Positions 1 to 12,039 of a DNA stretch of 64,000 nucleotides are shown here, piece after piece. Position 1 is the stretch's first letter, and each line of letters begins with the position of its first letter. The notes beneath the pieces are model-generated. The model was given only the letters and a program-made list of their open reading frames with translations. It searched no databases and was not told the origin of the DNA. The stretch covers positions 49,042,001-49,106,000 of the forward strand of contig OZ231126.1 of NCBI GenBank assembly GCA_965153355.1, given 5' to 3'. The position numbers and the translations under genes are program-made. This DNA is from Flaccisagitta enflata (taxonomy: Eukaryota; Chaetognatha; Sagittoidea; Aphragmophora).

Positions 1-111
1 AGTCACAAATTGTTCACATGCTCTTGAGAGAAACCTAAAAAAAATGATATTAAGTCACGAAAAAATGAACTAGAGCTTGTATTTTATTTTTGCGTTACAC
101 GTAAGCAAATA

Positions 112-440
112 AGTCGCGTGCGGGACATAAATAACTTAGGGCAACTTAAATTGACTTTCAATAACTCAAGATGACCTGATATGACCTGAATTAACTCAAG
201 ATGACCTGAAATGACTTTAAATAACCTAAAAAAGTCATTAACTTAATATGACTTAAAATAACATAGAATGACTTAGAATGACTTGAAATGATTTGTAATG
301 GCATTTGGGAAGGAGCTGTCAGCTCAAAAAGCTTAAAAACATCAAAAAATTTAAAGGGCACAGACAGACCGACCGACCAACTAACCGACTGACCGACGGG
401 CCGACCAAACGACAGAACTACGGACCGACAAAGTTGGGTG
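112..440. repeat. GTCGCG-box interspersed repeat, copy with degenerate right end
   Basis: Begins with AGTCGCGTGCGGG, continues as a degenerate array of about 10-11 bp units (TGACTTAAAA/TGACCTGAAT), and ends in a CCGA tetranucleotide run near 365-430. The same order (box, tandem core, CCGA/GTCC array) recurs at 8185, 12040 and 54877. The closing GCACGCGAC box is not recognisable here. No gene seen in 1-510. Confidence 0.6.
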
Positions 441-514
441 CAACTTTAAATTGTTTTTTTAACTAATGAAGTAAGTATTGTCACCACAATGAAAGGACAT
501 GACCAAACAAAAAT

Positions 515-1400
515 TTATTACCAGTAATGGCGGCTGTCGCCGTGAGGAAAAAAGTCGTAAGCGTTGGTCACTTTTCACCAAGTTTTTATTCTCAGTCTAT
601 GCATTTTTTGATTTGTTGCTGATCAAATCAAGAGTAGTATGTATTTGATTGCACTGAAAATCAGAGAAAGATAGGACTGAGCCAAATGAGCTAGATGAGC
701 TAAAATTGCTCAAACCAGACAACTGCTATGCTCACTGACATGCTTTCTTGTATTTGCATGCTCACATCAAATATTCATTTATTTATCCTTTAAAAAATCA
801 GAAAAAAAAACTGAGTCAAGTGAGCTAAGTGAGCCAAAATACTTAAAAACACCCTCACAGAAGAGCACTTATGCTCACTGACATCAGTGACGTGTTTTTT
901 TGGATCTGCTTGCTTAAATATGTATCAAAATATTAATTCATTTATCGCATTTGAAATCAGAAAAAAAAGAGCAAAATGAGCTAAATGAGCTAAATGAGCT
1001 TTAATGCTCCAAAACACCCTCACTGTTGAGTAGCTATGCTCATAAACATGTTTTCTTGTATTTGCATGTCCAACAAACATAGATACATTTTTTTATTGAT
1101 CTTATTTAAAATCAAAATAAATTAAAAAAAATTCAATTCAAATTTTTCATAAATAAATCTTTAAAAAATCATAGCCCAAAAAATATTTGTCGTAGAGCAT
1201 TCTGCTTAACGCCAAATGAAAGAGAATTATCAAATTTACTTACCTTATCAATTTTGTCCGAGGCCGCAATCAGCCGGAAGAGACCCGCAACTTCCTAATA
1301 AGAAAATGAAAACCCCGTTTCTCTCGAATATGTCAAAAAGTCGAAGACTGACTTCGACTTTTTTCCCGACTATGAGGCATCCAGGAACTGCTATCTGTTG
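515..1400 (+). repeat. Interspersed repeat, direct paralogue of 53293-54265
   Basis: Starts at CCAGTAATGGCGGCTGTCGCCGTGA-like sequence and runs through imperfect units of about 150 bp rich in 'gagctaaatgagct' and 'tatgctcactgacatgct'. It ends near a segment encoding AAATGAAAGAGAATTATCAAA-like sequence and 'gtcaaaaagtcgaagactga'. The same landmarks occur in the same order and orientation at 53293-54265. No coding potential seen. Confidence 0.7.
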
Positions 1401-1438
1401 TTTTATTCGGGAAAGCCGAGGCAGAGAACGGGAGGAAA

Positions 1439-1692
<254 letters not shown>

Positions 1693-1882
1693 AGGATAAT
1701 GACTTGGGAAGAGTTTTCGATATCTAAGCAAACCAAAGAGCTGTTTAGCGTGTAAAGACTAACTATAACTATCTAAGACGCACAAAGAAATAGTATTGAT
1801 CGAATCGTATTGCACTGAAGCTTTCTTAGCGCTCTCTTTGTACATGACATGTGACAACATTGCTTTATTCAAAAAAAACAAG

Positions 1883-3971
1883 GTCAACAAATAGTGGATC
1901 AATGGTACGCGGAAGAACCTGATTACGACTACTCAGGAACTGGCAATGTCATGAAAGCAGGTATAATTACTTAATCTGTATTTCCGCTTATCAGCGCCCC
2001 CATCAGAAATGAATATTTCAGGTCACCAATGAAATTATCCTACAAGAAAAGGTATTCATAACATAAGGGCTGGGTTTTTTGGGCAGCGGCCTCGAAGGGG
2101 ACGAAGTCCTGTAGAACACAGGGGGACTTTTGTTCGTCCATTCGTCCTTCCATCCGTCCATCCGTCCATCCGTCCATCCGTCCATCCGTCCGTCCGGTCG
2201 TCCATCCGTCCCCCCAGGCCCTCTCAGACCTGAAATCTGCCCTATCAGGCCTGATATATGCCCTATCAGGCCTGAAATCTACCCTCTCAGGCCTGAAATC
2301 TGCCCTCTTAAGCCTTGAATCTGCCCTCTCAGGCCTGATATCTGCCGTCAGGCCTGCAATCTGTCCTCACAGGTCTTGAATCTGCCCTCTCATGCAGATT
2401 CAAGGCTTGAGAGGGCAGATTTCAGGCCAGAGAGGGTAGATTTCAGGCCTGATAGGGCAGATTTCAGGCCTGATAGGGCAGATTTCAGGCCTGAGAGGGC
2501 CTTGGGGAGATGGATGGATGGACGGATGAACAACGGACGGATGAACAAAAGTCCCCCTGTGTTCTAAAGGACTTCGCCCTCTTTGGGGCCGCTGCCCTGC
2601 TTCCTCTCACTCCATTTCACAATCAAGCAAAGCAGGGCAACGGGTATCGCTGACCACATATTGCCCTTGGGCGACCTGTTTCCTGTAACGTTTTCATCAA
2701 AATGTATTTATCAGTGGCTCTGAAGTCTGAAGTTGTACCTTCTTGTCTGCGACTGTTCCCCCGTGTAAGGTCTTACTTTTTGGGCAGCGGCTCTGAAGGG
2801 GTCGATGACCTATGCTTTCACACATATTGGGAATTTTCTCCTTCATCTCCTTCTTCTTTTCCGTCTGTCCGTCCCCCCGACCCGACTCAAATCCTAGCCT
2901 CGAGGCCCAAATCCCAGCCTTGGGGCTTGGATCCCATCCCCAAAGCCCCAAATCCAATCCTGCAGGCCCAAATCCAATCCTGGAGGCCCAAATCTCAGCC
3001 TTGAGGCCCAAATCCCAGCCTCAATGCTCAAATCCAAACCTTGAGGCACAAATCCCAACCTCGAGGTCCAAATCCCAGCCTCAAGGCCCCAATCCCAGCC
3101 TCAAGGCCCCAATCTCACCCTCAACGCCCAAATCCTAGCCTCCTGACCCAAATCCTAGCCTCAGGCTCCAAGCCCAAATGTCAGCCTTCAGGCCTAGATC
3201 TCCGCCTAAAGACCCATATCTCCATTTGCCAGGAGGAGAAAGAGAAAATTCCCCATATGTGTGAAAGCATAGGTCATCGACCCCTTCGGAGCCGCTGCCC
3301 TGCTCCCCTACCTAAGCAGGGCACGGGTACCGCTGACCATTTAACACTTTTGCAACTATTTTTGCTATTTTCCCCTCTTCCGGCCACTTTACATGGCGAA
3401 TCAAGCCAATAGTCTTTACTTTGTTTGCCCCTCATCAGGCCATTTCATGTGGCCGATCAGACCATTACTCTCTACTTGGGAGAAAATAGCTCATTTTTGC
3501 CATTCTGTTCCCCAAAAAAAGTTAATTAGTTAACTAGCTAATTATGTATAGTTAACTACAGAGGTTTTGAGAATTTTAACATGTTAACTAACTAGTTAAA
3601 GTTAACTACTGCTGGCCCTACAATAGTCTTTACTTTAGTTTGCCCCTCATCAGACTATTTCATATGGTTAATCAGGCCGTTAGTCTCTACTTTGTTTACC
3701 TCTTATTAGGCTATTTCACATGGTTAATCAGGTCGTTTGTCGCTACTTTGTGTACCCTCATCAGGCCATTCCACATGGTTAATCAGACCGTTACTCTTCA
3801 CTTTTGCTTTCTTCTTCATCAGGTCACTTCACTCAAGTCGTATGGAAAGGCAGTGAAGAGTTGGGCATTGGCAAAGCCGTGGACAAAAAGGGCAAAATGA
3901 TCGTCGTTTGTAATTATCGGCCCGCTGGCAACATGATGGGCAGATTCGTCGATAATGTAGCCAGACCGTGA
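1883..3971 (+). CDS. CAP-superfamily protein (GAPR-1/GLIPR2-like), last two exons
   Basis: Two exons join in phase. Exon 1883-1960 follows an AG and reads GQQIVDQWYAEEPDYDYSGT then GNVMKAG, ending at a GT donor (1961). Exon 3823-3971 follows TTCTTCATCAG, starts with GHFTQVVWKGSEELGIGKAV, continues VVCNYRPAGNMMGRF and ends NVARP-stop at 3969-3971. The glycine is split across the intron. HFTQVVW is the CAP signature 1 and the YRPAGN stretch corresponds to signature 2 (Y-x-P-x-G-N) of Golgi-associated plant-pathogenesis-related protein 1; the conserved His is at the start of exon 2. Family members are small lipid- and metal-binding alpha-beta-alpha sandwich proteins, either membrane-associated (GAPR-1) or secreted. 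The N-terminal half (first His and the GENI/GEN motif) is not found, so those exons lie outside the window or in repeats upstream. The intron holds two foldback repeats and a minisatellite copying the acceptor. Confidence 0.8.
2078..2596. repeat. Foldback element of the GCAGCGGCC family with inverted minisatellite arms
   Basis: Large imperfect palindrome. The left arm runs GGGCAGCGGCC, 'acgaagtcctgtagaacacaggg', a TCCG array, then units of about 21 bp (GGCCTGAAATCTGCCCTCTC). The right arm is its reverse complement ending in GGGGCCGCTGCCC. The centre is near 2393. It lies in the CAP gene intron. Confidence 0.85.
2612..2700. repeat. Tail segment of foldback family (CAGGGCAACGGGTATCGCTGACC)
   Basis: Contains 'aagcagggcaacgggtatcgctgac', also found next to other copies (14045-14080, 39870-39900, 63555-63580). 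It marks the asymmetric 3' extension of the foldback family. Confidence 0.55.
2784..3363. repeat. Foldback element, second copy with GGCCCAAATCCCAGCCTCAA core
   Basis: The left arm TTTGGGCAGCGGC...GATGACCTATGCTTTCACAC pairs with the right arm near 3240-3303 (GTGTGAAAGCATAGGTCATC...GCCGCTGCCC). Between them is a degenerate array of about 20 bp. The right end continues into GGGTACCGCTGACCATTTAAC and TTTTGCAACTATT. Confidence 0.85.
3364..3835. repeat. Minisatellite of about 60 bp abutting the last CAP exon
   Basis: Successive degenerate units contain CCTCATCAGGCCATTTCACATGG and 'aatcaggccgttagtctctact'. The unit resembles the real acceptor/exon junction at 3813-3835 (TTCTTCATCAG|GTCACTTCAC), so each unit carries a possible decoy 3' splice site. 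A non-repeat stretch (about 3510-3610) interrupts it. Confidence 0.7.
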
Positions 3972-5010
3972 ATCTACCTCAAATCATGTCTTTGAAATCT
4001 ACATTCCATAAATGGCCTGCTTCTACTATTTGTAAATCTCTATCTTTGTCTCCTTTCTTTTTGACTCCTTTTTTCTAGTTTTCTCTTTTGAAAATGTCTC
4101 AGTGTAGAAACATGTTCTCTATTTCACCAGGTAGAGAAAAAAAAGAAACCTAACGTTCAGTATTTCCACCGTAACGCGCAATTACTGTCTCACAATTGTT
4201 GCAACTTTGCTTCTTTAGGAAGTGAATACGTCACTGTATAGGACGATCCGAAAAACCAACAAACAAAGATATAAAACAAACAATTAGCTAAGACCGTTAC
4301 CTTGAATAGATTGTTACGAGTGACATTCGAAAGTCGCGAGTCGGATTTTCTATACCTTTTGCAATCAATATGCAATTGTTAAGTTTTGTTGACAATTTAC
4401 TTACAAAATCAACAACAGCAATGACAAAAAGCAATTACATTCACACATTTTTACCAATGGTATTTACCATCGATGCTAACAAACTTTTTTTTCTATATGG
4501 TTAAAACTAACATTCAAATAGTACATCTTATCAGAAAATAAATGATGGCTAGAACCGATATTCAGTATTCTGGCGGTGAGAGGAGACATAATATGTCGTG
4601 ATGCACCTTTTGATCTTTTACAATTGCACTCTTGTGTTCTCAATCCTTTAAATACATATCAAGATATACAAATGTCGGAACTCTTTTGGGGGAATCTTTG
4701 TTTTTGTACTCATTTTCCTGGTCTTGTATTTATTCCGTTGGAGAAAGTAAATTCACTTTGAAAATAATGACTAATGACCTAACTTATAACACGATAAAAT
4801 CAAGTCAGCATGTTAATATCCAGATTCTGAAAACTAAGAGCTTTGGGAAGATTGTCTATCGTCGATTGTCATGTTTCAGGGTGTCACCAAAAAAATAAAC
4901 AGACTTTCTACGAGAGAAGATTGAGGCGTTGTCGAATAACAGGTAAAACTGCACAAGTAGTTCAGTTAGAAGCGTCGTAACACAGACACATGAAGCAATT
5001 AATAAACAGT
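3972..5010. other. No gene recognised; 3' flank of the CAP gene
   Basis: AT-rich sequence with short open frames only. Nothing with recognisable domains or strong splice-site organisation was seen. The 3' untranslated region of the CAP gene must lie in the first part, but no cleavage site can be assigned. Confidence 0.5.
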
Positions 5011-5282
5011 AAGGGGATGTTTCTAGTCAGAGACAATCGCGTTTTTAACGGGCCACTCGGTCGCTCGCTACGTTCGTTTGCTCGCACCGCTCACTCCGCT
5101 CACTCACTCCGCAGCACTCCGCTTCTCTACCCTCGCTTCGCTCGCTCGCTCTGTTCCAGGCTCGCTCACTCACTTTGCTTACTCCCTTGTGGGACAGTTG
5201 AAATTCTTAAATATGTGTTCACACTGTTAACGCGTTGCACAGGAGGAAACGCATTATGGTCGTCACTAGAAACACGCCCTTA
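5011..5282 (+). mobile_element. MITE-like element, TIR AAGGGNNTGTTTCTAGT
   Basis: Left end AAGGGGATGTTTCTAGTC and right end CACTAGAAACACGCCCTT are inverted. The interior is rich in GCTCGCTC / GCTCACTC. An inverted related copy is at 5687-5910 and a fragment at 35638-35698. TAA/TTA flanks are compatible with, but do not prove, a PIF/Harbinger-type (TWA) target. Confidence 0.65.
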
Positions 5283-5686
5283 CTTAAATGACAAATGTCA
5301 CATTTGGGTATTTCTCTCTCTTTGTTTAAACCATTTTGATCATCGACAGTTTGACTTGTACATGAATGGAAAAATTACACAAGGAAGGAAGGAATATAAA
5401 GAGCAGGCCGGAGCAAATAGGCCGAAAAACCCAAGCCGCCACCAAAACACACCATTCCATAATAAAACAAGGGAAGGGGGAAGAGGAGGATGAGGAGGAA
5501 TTGTCTTCTAATTTGTGAAATGGTGCCAAAACCTGCTTCTACAGTTCAGTAGAATCTACACGACACAATCGCGAATTTTGAATAAGCATTTTTGATTTTC
5601 GAAAATGTGTGTTCACACTGAAAATGTGTTCAACTGGGAATAATTGTGATTGTTGTCATCATTGGAGACACGCTCCTTGGGGCTTT

Positions 5687-5910
5687 GGGCGTGTTTCTAG
5701 TGAAGATGAAAAACGTGTTTGTTCCTGTAAAATGCGATTACAGGGTGAACACATATTCAAGAATTTCAACCGTCCCATGAGGGAGTGAGCAAAGTGAGTG
5801 AGCGAGCGGAGCAAAGCGGAGTGAGCGGAGTGAGCAGTGCGAGCGAACGAAGGTAGCGAGCGACCGAGTGGCCCGTTCAAAACGCGGTTGTCTGACTAGA
5901 AACGCACCCC
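5687..5910 (-). mobile_element. Inverted copy of the 5011-5282 MITE
   Basis: The reverse complement reads GCGTTTCTAGTCAGACAACC, then the same GCTCGCTCACTC interior, then 'gggacggttgaaattcttgaatatgtgttcac'. It differs from the first copy by small indels. The pair could form a stem of about 220 bp with a 400-bp loop. Confidence 0.7.
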
Positions 5911-6569
5911 ATGTAGGATCTGAGCCCATCAACTAAATTTGCTCCGGGATGGAGGATAGAGGGAGAAAATGACAATGATATCTATAATGTGGTAATAAAG
6001 CCGATGTTCAAAACCAACGAATAAAACTTGTAAAATGATAAACGATGATCAAGGAAGATAAAGGGACTGACGGAATGACAAACTAACAAATGGAAAGATA
6101 GCAACATCAAAACTAAGACTTCCAAGTTGGAAATAGCGCAGGGATAACTTCGTCTCCGTTTCCACTTAAATAATGATAAATGGCGGTGAAATTATTTCGC
6201 CAAGAGCGCGAGCGATGGTAGAGAGATAAATAACGTGATGCCATGGCGTAACGCTTTTCTGTGGAAATGTAGGGATGATGTCTCCGCTTTCTACATCAGA
6301 TACATATTTTTTTGAAGCAAGTATTGTTTAATTATAAAAACACCTGCTTTATCGTGCCAAATCAGTATTTAATTCTCGGCAACTATGATGGTGAGGTTCT
6401 CTTTCTCTTCTTTTTGTCAAGGAAAACAAAAAAGTGCAGGATCAGGAAAAATCTTCTTGACCTTTGACCCAGTGGATAGTGCGTCTTCCCAGGCAACGTT
6501 TGCTCCAAGTTTTCCCCGGTGATTTGTGGTGAGATTCGAGGCGGAATCGGCGTTGAGAATTGTTTCTGC

Positions 6570-6990
6570 ACGCCACGGGGGAGGCTTTCATATGTCAAGA
6601 AAAATTCTCGGTCATAATAGTGAGTGGTTTGGGCCTCAGGAAAGTTTACTTTATCACTTCATACCAAAATGAACATTTTTTTGCTTCAAAATTTTAAAAA
6701 AATGCTGTAAAATGCCGTAAAAATGGCATTAAATGATACTAAATAATGACGGGTTGGCGTGTATTTATGCATGAATGTATTTCAGTGCCAGATAATCATT
6801 GTTTGCCCATTTTTTGACCAAAGCAGCGGTTTTGGACCAAAAAAACTGTCAAAAATGCTATTTTTACAGCATTTTACAACACAAAATGATACTAGATGAT
6901 AACAGGTAAAGTAAACCTTCCTGAGGCTCAAACCACTCACCATTTTGACCGATAATTTTTCTTGACCTATGAAAGCCTCCCCCGAAGCGT
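6570..6990. mobile_element. Inverted-repeat (MITE-like) element
   Basis: Left arm near 6572-6655 (GGGGGAGGCTTTCATATGTC ... CTCAGGAAAGTTTAC) is complementary to the right arm near 6908-6985 (GTAAACCTTCCTGAGGCTC ... GACCTATGAAAGCCTCCCCC). Inner parts rich in 'aaaatgctgtaaaat' also pair. No open frame of interest. Confidence 0.7.
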
Positions 6991-7984
6991 GTCTGTCTTT
7001 GCCCTTCGCAAAGCCATAATGGTATGTTTTGGGGACAATCATGTAAACTGTGGTGATCTCTGTCTTTGCCTTACGCATCAGTGATGATGATTTGTTGTGG
7101 GAATAAGTCTTGCAGAGGCTTTCATGTTTGAGCTGGCGAAGCGTACCCGAATCCCAGGTTCCCTGGAGTCAATCAAAAAAAAAAAAAAAAAAAAAAACAG
7201 CAACTGAATAGACAGTTCAAAGGCCATAGATTGGCGGGATTATCCTTGCCCTGCTTGTTTGTAGTGTTGGTTAAGATGATAGTAAGGTAGTCTCAGATCG
7301 TTGTGATGGAGCTAGATTTAGGCCTGGGAAAAATATCGGTATCACGGAAAAATATTGTTCCACTCATCGTAAGCAATTCTGAAATCCCATCAAAGAAAGA
7401 CGAAGGAGAAAATTCCCATTCTCTTTTTAACTCTTTAAGAGTGGACGTTGATTGTACATAAATTCTGCTCTTGGCCATAAAACTGTAATCCTTGGGTAAG
7501 TGTGTTTTGGCGTTACCCTCGTCTCGGTCTCTATTTCTGAAATCATTGGGTAAGTGCGTTTTGGCTTTATGTTCATCGCGGTCTTCATTTCCATCTTACA
7601 AAGAAAGAAATGGGCAAGCAAAGTGCGCGAGTAGCACCCATAGGCAGCAGGCAAAGTTTATAAGGACAACAGCATTAAATGGCAGGCTATTTTGAAAGTG
7701 CAGTATCAATTAGAAAAAGAAATGAAGGAAATAAACCGAAAAGAAGATATGTATATGACAAGTGGAACAATATCCTTCACTATACCCAAACTGAAACAAA
7801 CTGAATGTAATAAGACTTGTTTACAAAATTATTCAAAATATTTAGCTAATTCTTTTATGTTTATAAAAAACACTGCCTTCAGCTGAAGTTTTCTCATAAG
7901 CCCTTTAAATGGAAACATAATCTCATAAAGAAATGAGAAAAATATCCCTAAGGCAGAAGTTTTCGATTGCCGATAAGAACGGCA

Positions 7985-8170
7985 TTCGGGGGGAAACAGC
8001 TACTGAGGGGGATGGTGTTAGGGGGAAACAGCTGCTCAGGGGAACAGTGTCAGGGGGAATCAGTTGGGGCGATGGTGTTAGGATAAGGGAAACAGCAACT
8101 CAGGGGAACAGTGATAGTGGAAAACAGCTGACTAGGGGGACAGCGTTAGGGGGAAACAGGTACTCTGAGA
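7985..8170. repeat. G-rich minisatellite (GGGGGAAACAGCTACTCAGG-like)
   Basis: About five units of 32-40 bp with GGGGGAAACAGCT and GGTGTTAGG motifs. A detached unit occurs at 9035-9095. Confidence 0.65.
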
Positions 8171-8184
8171 GACGGAGTATAATT

Positions 8185-8938
8185 AGTCGCGTGCACGCGA
8201 CTCTACAACCCGCTTTGTCCGTCAGTCGGTCGGTCGGTTGGTCGGTTGGTCACACTTTACTTTTTTTATCAATTTTATTTCTTTAAGTCATTTTTAGTCA
8301 TTCTAAGATAATCTAAGTTATTTTAAGTCATTTTAAGTCATTTTAAGTCATTTAAGTCAATCTAAGTCATTTTTGGTCATTAGGTCATTTCATCATTTTA
8401 GTCATTTTTGGTCATTTTTAAGTCATTTTAAATCATTCTAAGTCATTCAAAGTTATTCTTAGGCATTCTACTACTCGACTCAAAAAAAAAGCTGCACCCT
8501 ATTTTGAGTTGATGTATAAGAAAAAAAAATTATTTAAGAATTTTTCTGTCAAAGTTATTTGAATGATTTTTGAATTTTCTTTCATTCTAGACCAATCCCA
8601 GATCTGTATCTCAAACGGTTTAGGAGCTCTGCAAAGAAAAGCACTATTTTGCTAAAATGCATTTTTTCATAGGGATTGCGAAACTGAAATAGGCAATGTT
8701 TTTACTCAAACTAATGTCATTTCTAAACAAAAAAAGACCGCAATACCAGATTGGCGCCAAATGAAAGATCTTTTCAAGAGCTTTCTAATGGTCTAAGATT
8801 TTATTTAGTTTTTTTGAAATTTAGTATGACAATTTGTCATTTAAAAGTGCGGCTTTTTTATTGAGTCGAGTAGTAAGTCTTTCTAAGTCATTCAAAGTCA
8901 GAAAATCTCGCACGCGACTTATAGGTGTTGGCCTTGTT
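8185..8938. mobile_element. GTCGCG-box repeat interrupted by a TA-flanked MITE
   Basis: Starts AGTCGCGTGCACGCGACTCT, followed by the GTCG/GGTC array, then AAGTCATTTT units, and ends GCACGCGACTTATAGGTGTTGG. The core is split by the MITE at 8471-8873. The same TAGGTGTTGGCCTTGTT trailer occurs at 13545 and, inverted, at 54877 and 36770. Confidence 0.75.
8471..8873. mobile_element. TA-flanked MITE (403 bp)
   Basis: TIRs of about 27 bp: CTACTCGACTCAAAAAAAAA and, at the right end inverted, CTACTCGACTCAATAAAAAA, followed by GCTGCAC/GCCGCAC. TA dinucleotides flank both sides (8469-8470, 8874-8875). The interior shares 'accaatcccagatctgtatctc' and 'tcatttctaaac' motifs with 19277-19901 and 58208-58833, suggesting a common Tc1/mariner-like origin. 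Confidence 0.8.
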
Positions 8939-9546
8939 TTAGGATAAGGGTACAATAAGAACAGTCCGTCGTGATGGGAAAAAAATCAAACTGTTGAGAG
9001 CTTAAAATCGCCTTGCACAAGTTATTACTCATTCGGGGGGCAAACAGCTTATTAGGGGGACGGTGTTAGGGAGACACAGCTACTCATAACGATGGTGTTC
9101 AGGCGTCTCCTCCTCTGCCTTCTCCTTCTCCTCCTCCTGTCCTTCCTCCCCCTTTTTCTTTAAAGATGTTCAGTCACTCAGAAACGGTCACTCACTTTTA
9201 AAAGTGGGATTGATTAGAGCTTGAAAAAGGTTTGCCCGTACATCTCAACAGTTCAGATTTTGCTCTGAAATCAAATTCAACTGCGTGTAAGATAAAATCA
9301 CTACGGCCGAACGCTAGCTTCTACAATCCTGGTAACGGCACCGGTGGATGGAGTGTTGAATTCTGCTTTGGACTTCAAATGAAAATTGAGAGATGAAAGC
9401 ACCCCCGATTTTTAATATTGACTTAATTGACACGATGTTTCATACAATTTTCTGATCATGCGCTCAGAGTTAAAGTCCGGGGACATAAAGGTCAACTTGA
9501 GTGCAGATAGTTTTATTTTTTTTTGATCTATAGTATTTCATAAGTA

Positions 9547-9827
9547 CAGTTAAACTTTGCAATAACGGACCCAAGAGTAACGGAAACCCAGCAGTAGCGG
9601 AAAGATACCATTGGTCCCTGCATTTTCTCTTTTATTTCTTTGTATGAAAAACTTGTTAGTACCGGCCTCTTCTGTAACGAAAAGTTCGTCTAATCCGCAT
9701 GACCAGAGTGGTCCGAAGGGTAAAAATCCCTAGGCCAATAACGGAAAATCGGCATCCGTCGATGGCAATCGCCGCCGAGCTAGTGGTGAAATTGACGGCA
9801 TCAATTAGATTTGCCGTCACGAAGTAG

Positions 9828-9868
<41 letters not shown>

Positions 9869-10735
9869 GGAGAGAGAGCTCTTTACCTGAAGATCTACAT
9901 ACTACTTGTTAACTTCATCTTATTCCAACGATATTAGCTACTAGCATTTACTCAATTGGTGATTGTTGAAAATAGGGTGTAGGGATGGCAACCCCATCCA
10001 TATCGTCCTTTTGGTTTTCCAATAAATCCCATTTTCTCTCCAACGATAAAAATCTTGCATCTTACAAAACTGACTTCACCTAAAAATCGCAAAAAAAAAA
10101 AAAGAAAAAAAAAGATAATTGATCTTGAACAAAAAGTAAACCAGCGCACAGACATTAGTCACATTTTCCATCGCCTCCAGTACACTTTTTCACTTCATCA
10201 AAAATGTCTTTCTGTCTGATTATCTATTTAGTTGCGGATACGCAACTCTATTTAGAAGAGGCTTTGCCCGTCCGTCCCTTGCTCCATTGGTCCATTGGTC
10301 CCTAATGATCGAGTCAAAAAGTGTGGTACTGGTAACGCACATTTATGATGCTGCAGTCATGATTGTCTGAGTTTGTGAGTGAGCATGGGATGGGAGAGGG
10401 TATGCGTGGGGGTTGTATGCCCGTGCCCTCAGATCCGTAATAGTATTGTGACCCTCTCTCACTTTATCTGCCTATGGGGATTCGTTTGAATGTCAGTCTG
10501 TCTTACTGTCTTTCTATCTGTCTTTAATCCTGTCTGTCTGTCAATCTATCATCTTTATCATTCTATACCTAGTTATACCTATATATTGTCAGAAGCTGTG
10601 CTGTGTATTACTACGTCAATAGGTTATTCTTTGCTTAATCATGATCAAGAATAGTCAAATTGGCAACACCGTAATTCGGCACAACCGGAAAAAAACAGCT
10701 AGTCCCTTGAGATCCGTTATTGCGGGGTTCCACTG
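9547..10735. mobile_element. pogo/Tigger-like non-autonomous element (1.19 kb)
   Basis: TIRs CAGTTAAACTTTGCAATAACGG... (left) and, inverted from the right, CAGTGGAACCCCGCAATAACGG, with TA on both sides (9545-9546 and 10736-10737). CAGTG-AACC-CG-ATAACGGA is the style of TIR seen in pogo/Tigger elements. No transposase frame remains. A (GA)n tract (9828-9878) and a GTCC repeat (10235-10450) have inserted. Confidence 0.7.
10235..10450 (+). repeat. GAGGCTTTGYCCGTCC repeat (family also at 15345-15595)
   Basis: Begins 'gatacgcaactctatttagaagaggctttg', a short GTCC array, then 'atttatgatgctgcagt', a G-rich segment and a 'tattgtgaccc' end. The same order is found at 15345-15595, and related fragments at 35885-36000 and 40870-41010 in the other orientation. 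Confidence 0.65.
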
Positions 10736-10739
10736 TAAT

Positions 10740-12035
10740 ATGGTCAATCTTTTTTTCATCGATGTTACTCATAAGGTTTAGCAGATACTTCACTTTTCTT
10801 ACTAGACCTACTTCCCTACTCGGATGAAGACTAAAGTAAAGGTGATTTTTAAGAAGCATTTTTCCTTGTCATCATTGCCGTCTTATTATGCTGTAGTGAG
10901 AGACGCACTAACATTAACTCTCTACGGAAACATTTTTTTGAGGCGCCAAATGGCGTTTTACAGGTCACTGCATGCAGTCGGATTCACTGTTGGTGTTCTG
11001 ATGCAATTTATATGTATCAGCGTATCTGTTTGTCTATTTATTCTTTGGTTTTAGCCAGTCTGTGTTTCTTTCTCAACGCGTAATGATACATTGGAAATTT
11101 AACTCTGACTTAGAGAAAGTGTCGGTGGAGTTGAGTTATAAAAAGAAGTCGTAGGATAAGTGTTACCTTTTTTTCCCACTTTTTATAAAAGAAATGTTTG
11201 TACAACATCAAAGCGAGTGATGCTGAAGACATAAGATTTCCACAGTTTTATTCAGCGCCCTCACTTTAGTCAAATTGCTAAAAATGATTTTCGAGCGACC
11301 TTTTTTACCCCCGCTGATATCGCTGCCTAGATTGATGATTAGTTGGGTTGATAATTACCATCTTGCACAAAAATATCGTCTCACCAATCAGGTTAATTTG
11401 TAACCAAACCATTTAAAAAAACATACTGGAATCAGTGACCATTAAAAAGTGCAAGAAAAAAATCTTCAAAATCTCGCCAACCAGAGCTCATTAGCTCGAT
11501 TTGTTTAAGTTATAAAGCCAAAAGAGTGAAAATGCTCATATCAACAAAAGCCAGAAAATATTTAAAAAGATGCTTGCTTATCACTTGCTTATTGTCACTT
11601 TTTCTTGGCTTATCATTAAAAAATCACATAAGAATTGGTGACCATTAGAAAGAGCTTTGATAAATCTGTCAAGTGCCGCCAAACAGATTTTTCTAGTTTC
11701 AACCGTTTGAATTTTATATCAAAATGAATACAAGTGCTGATGAAAAAAATTACCAGAAAATTTGAAGGACCTGTTCCACAAAATTGTAAAAAAATCCTCC
11801 ATTTATGTCTTCCTAGAGGAGAGGGGGGCGGGGAGAATGAAGGAGGAGAAGGAGTGAAAGCATAGGTCATCAACCTCTTCGGAGCCGCTGCCTAAAAGGG
11901 TACCAACATACAGACGGACGAAGCAGGGTGTAGAGTTGCGCAGCACACTACCAAAGACTGTGAGAGAACTGCGACATAACTCAATAAAGTTTTCTAACTC
12001 AATAAAGCCTCATTAAAGGCGCAATTTATCATCGT
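10740..12035. other. No gene recognised; AT-rich, repeat-derived
   Basis: Contains fragments similar to the interior of the 14472-15051 MITE ('gtgaccattagaaagagctttg', 'tttctagtttcaaccgtttgaa') and a foldback-family remnant at 11850-11900 (GAAAGCATAGGTCATCAACC). No credible coding region. Confidence 0.5.
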
Positions 12036-12039
12036 TTTT

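Noticed and set aside
7985-8170. GTTAGGG motifs as interstitial telomere repeat
   Set aside because: TTAGGG occurs only within longer GGGGGAAACAGC units and never as a tandem hexamer.
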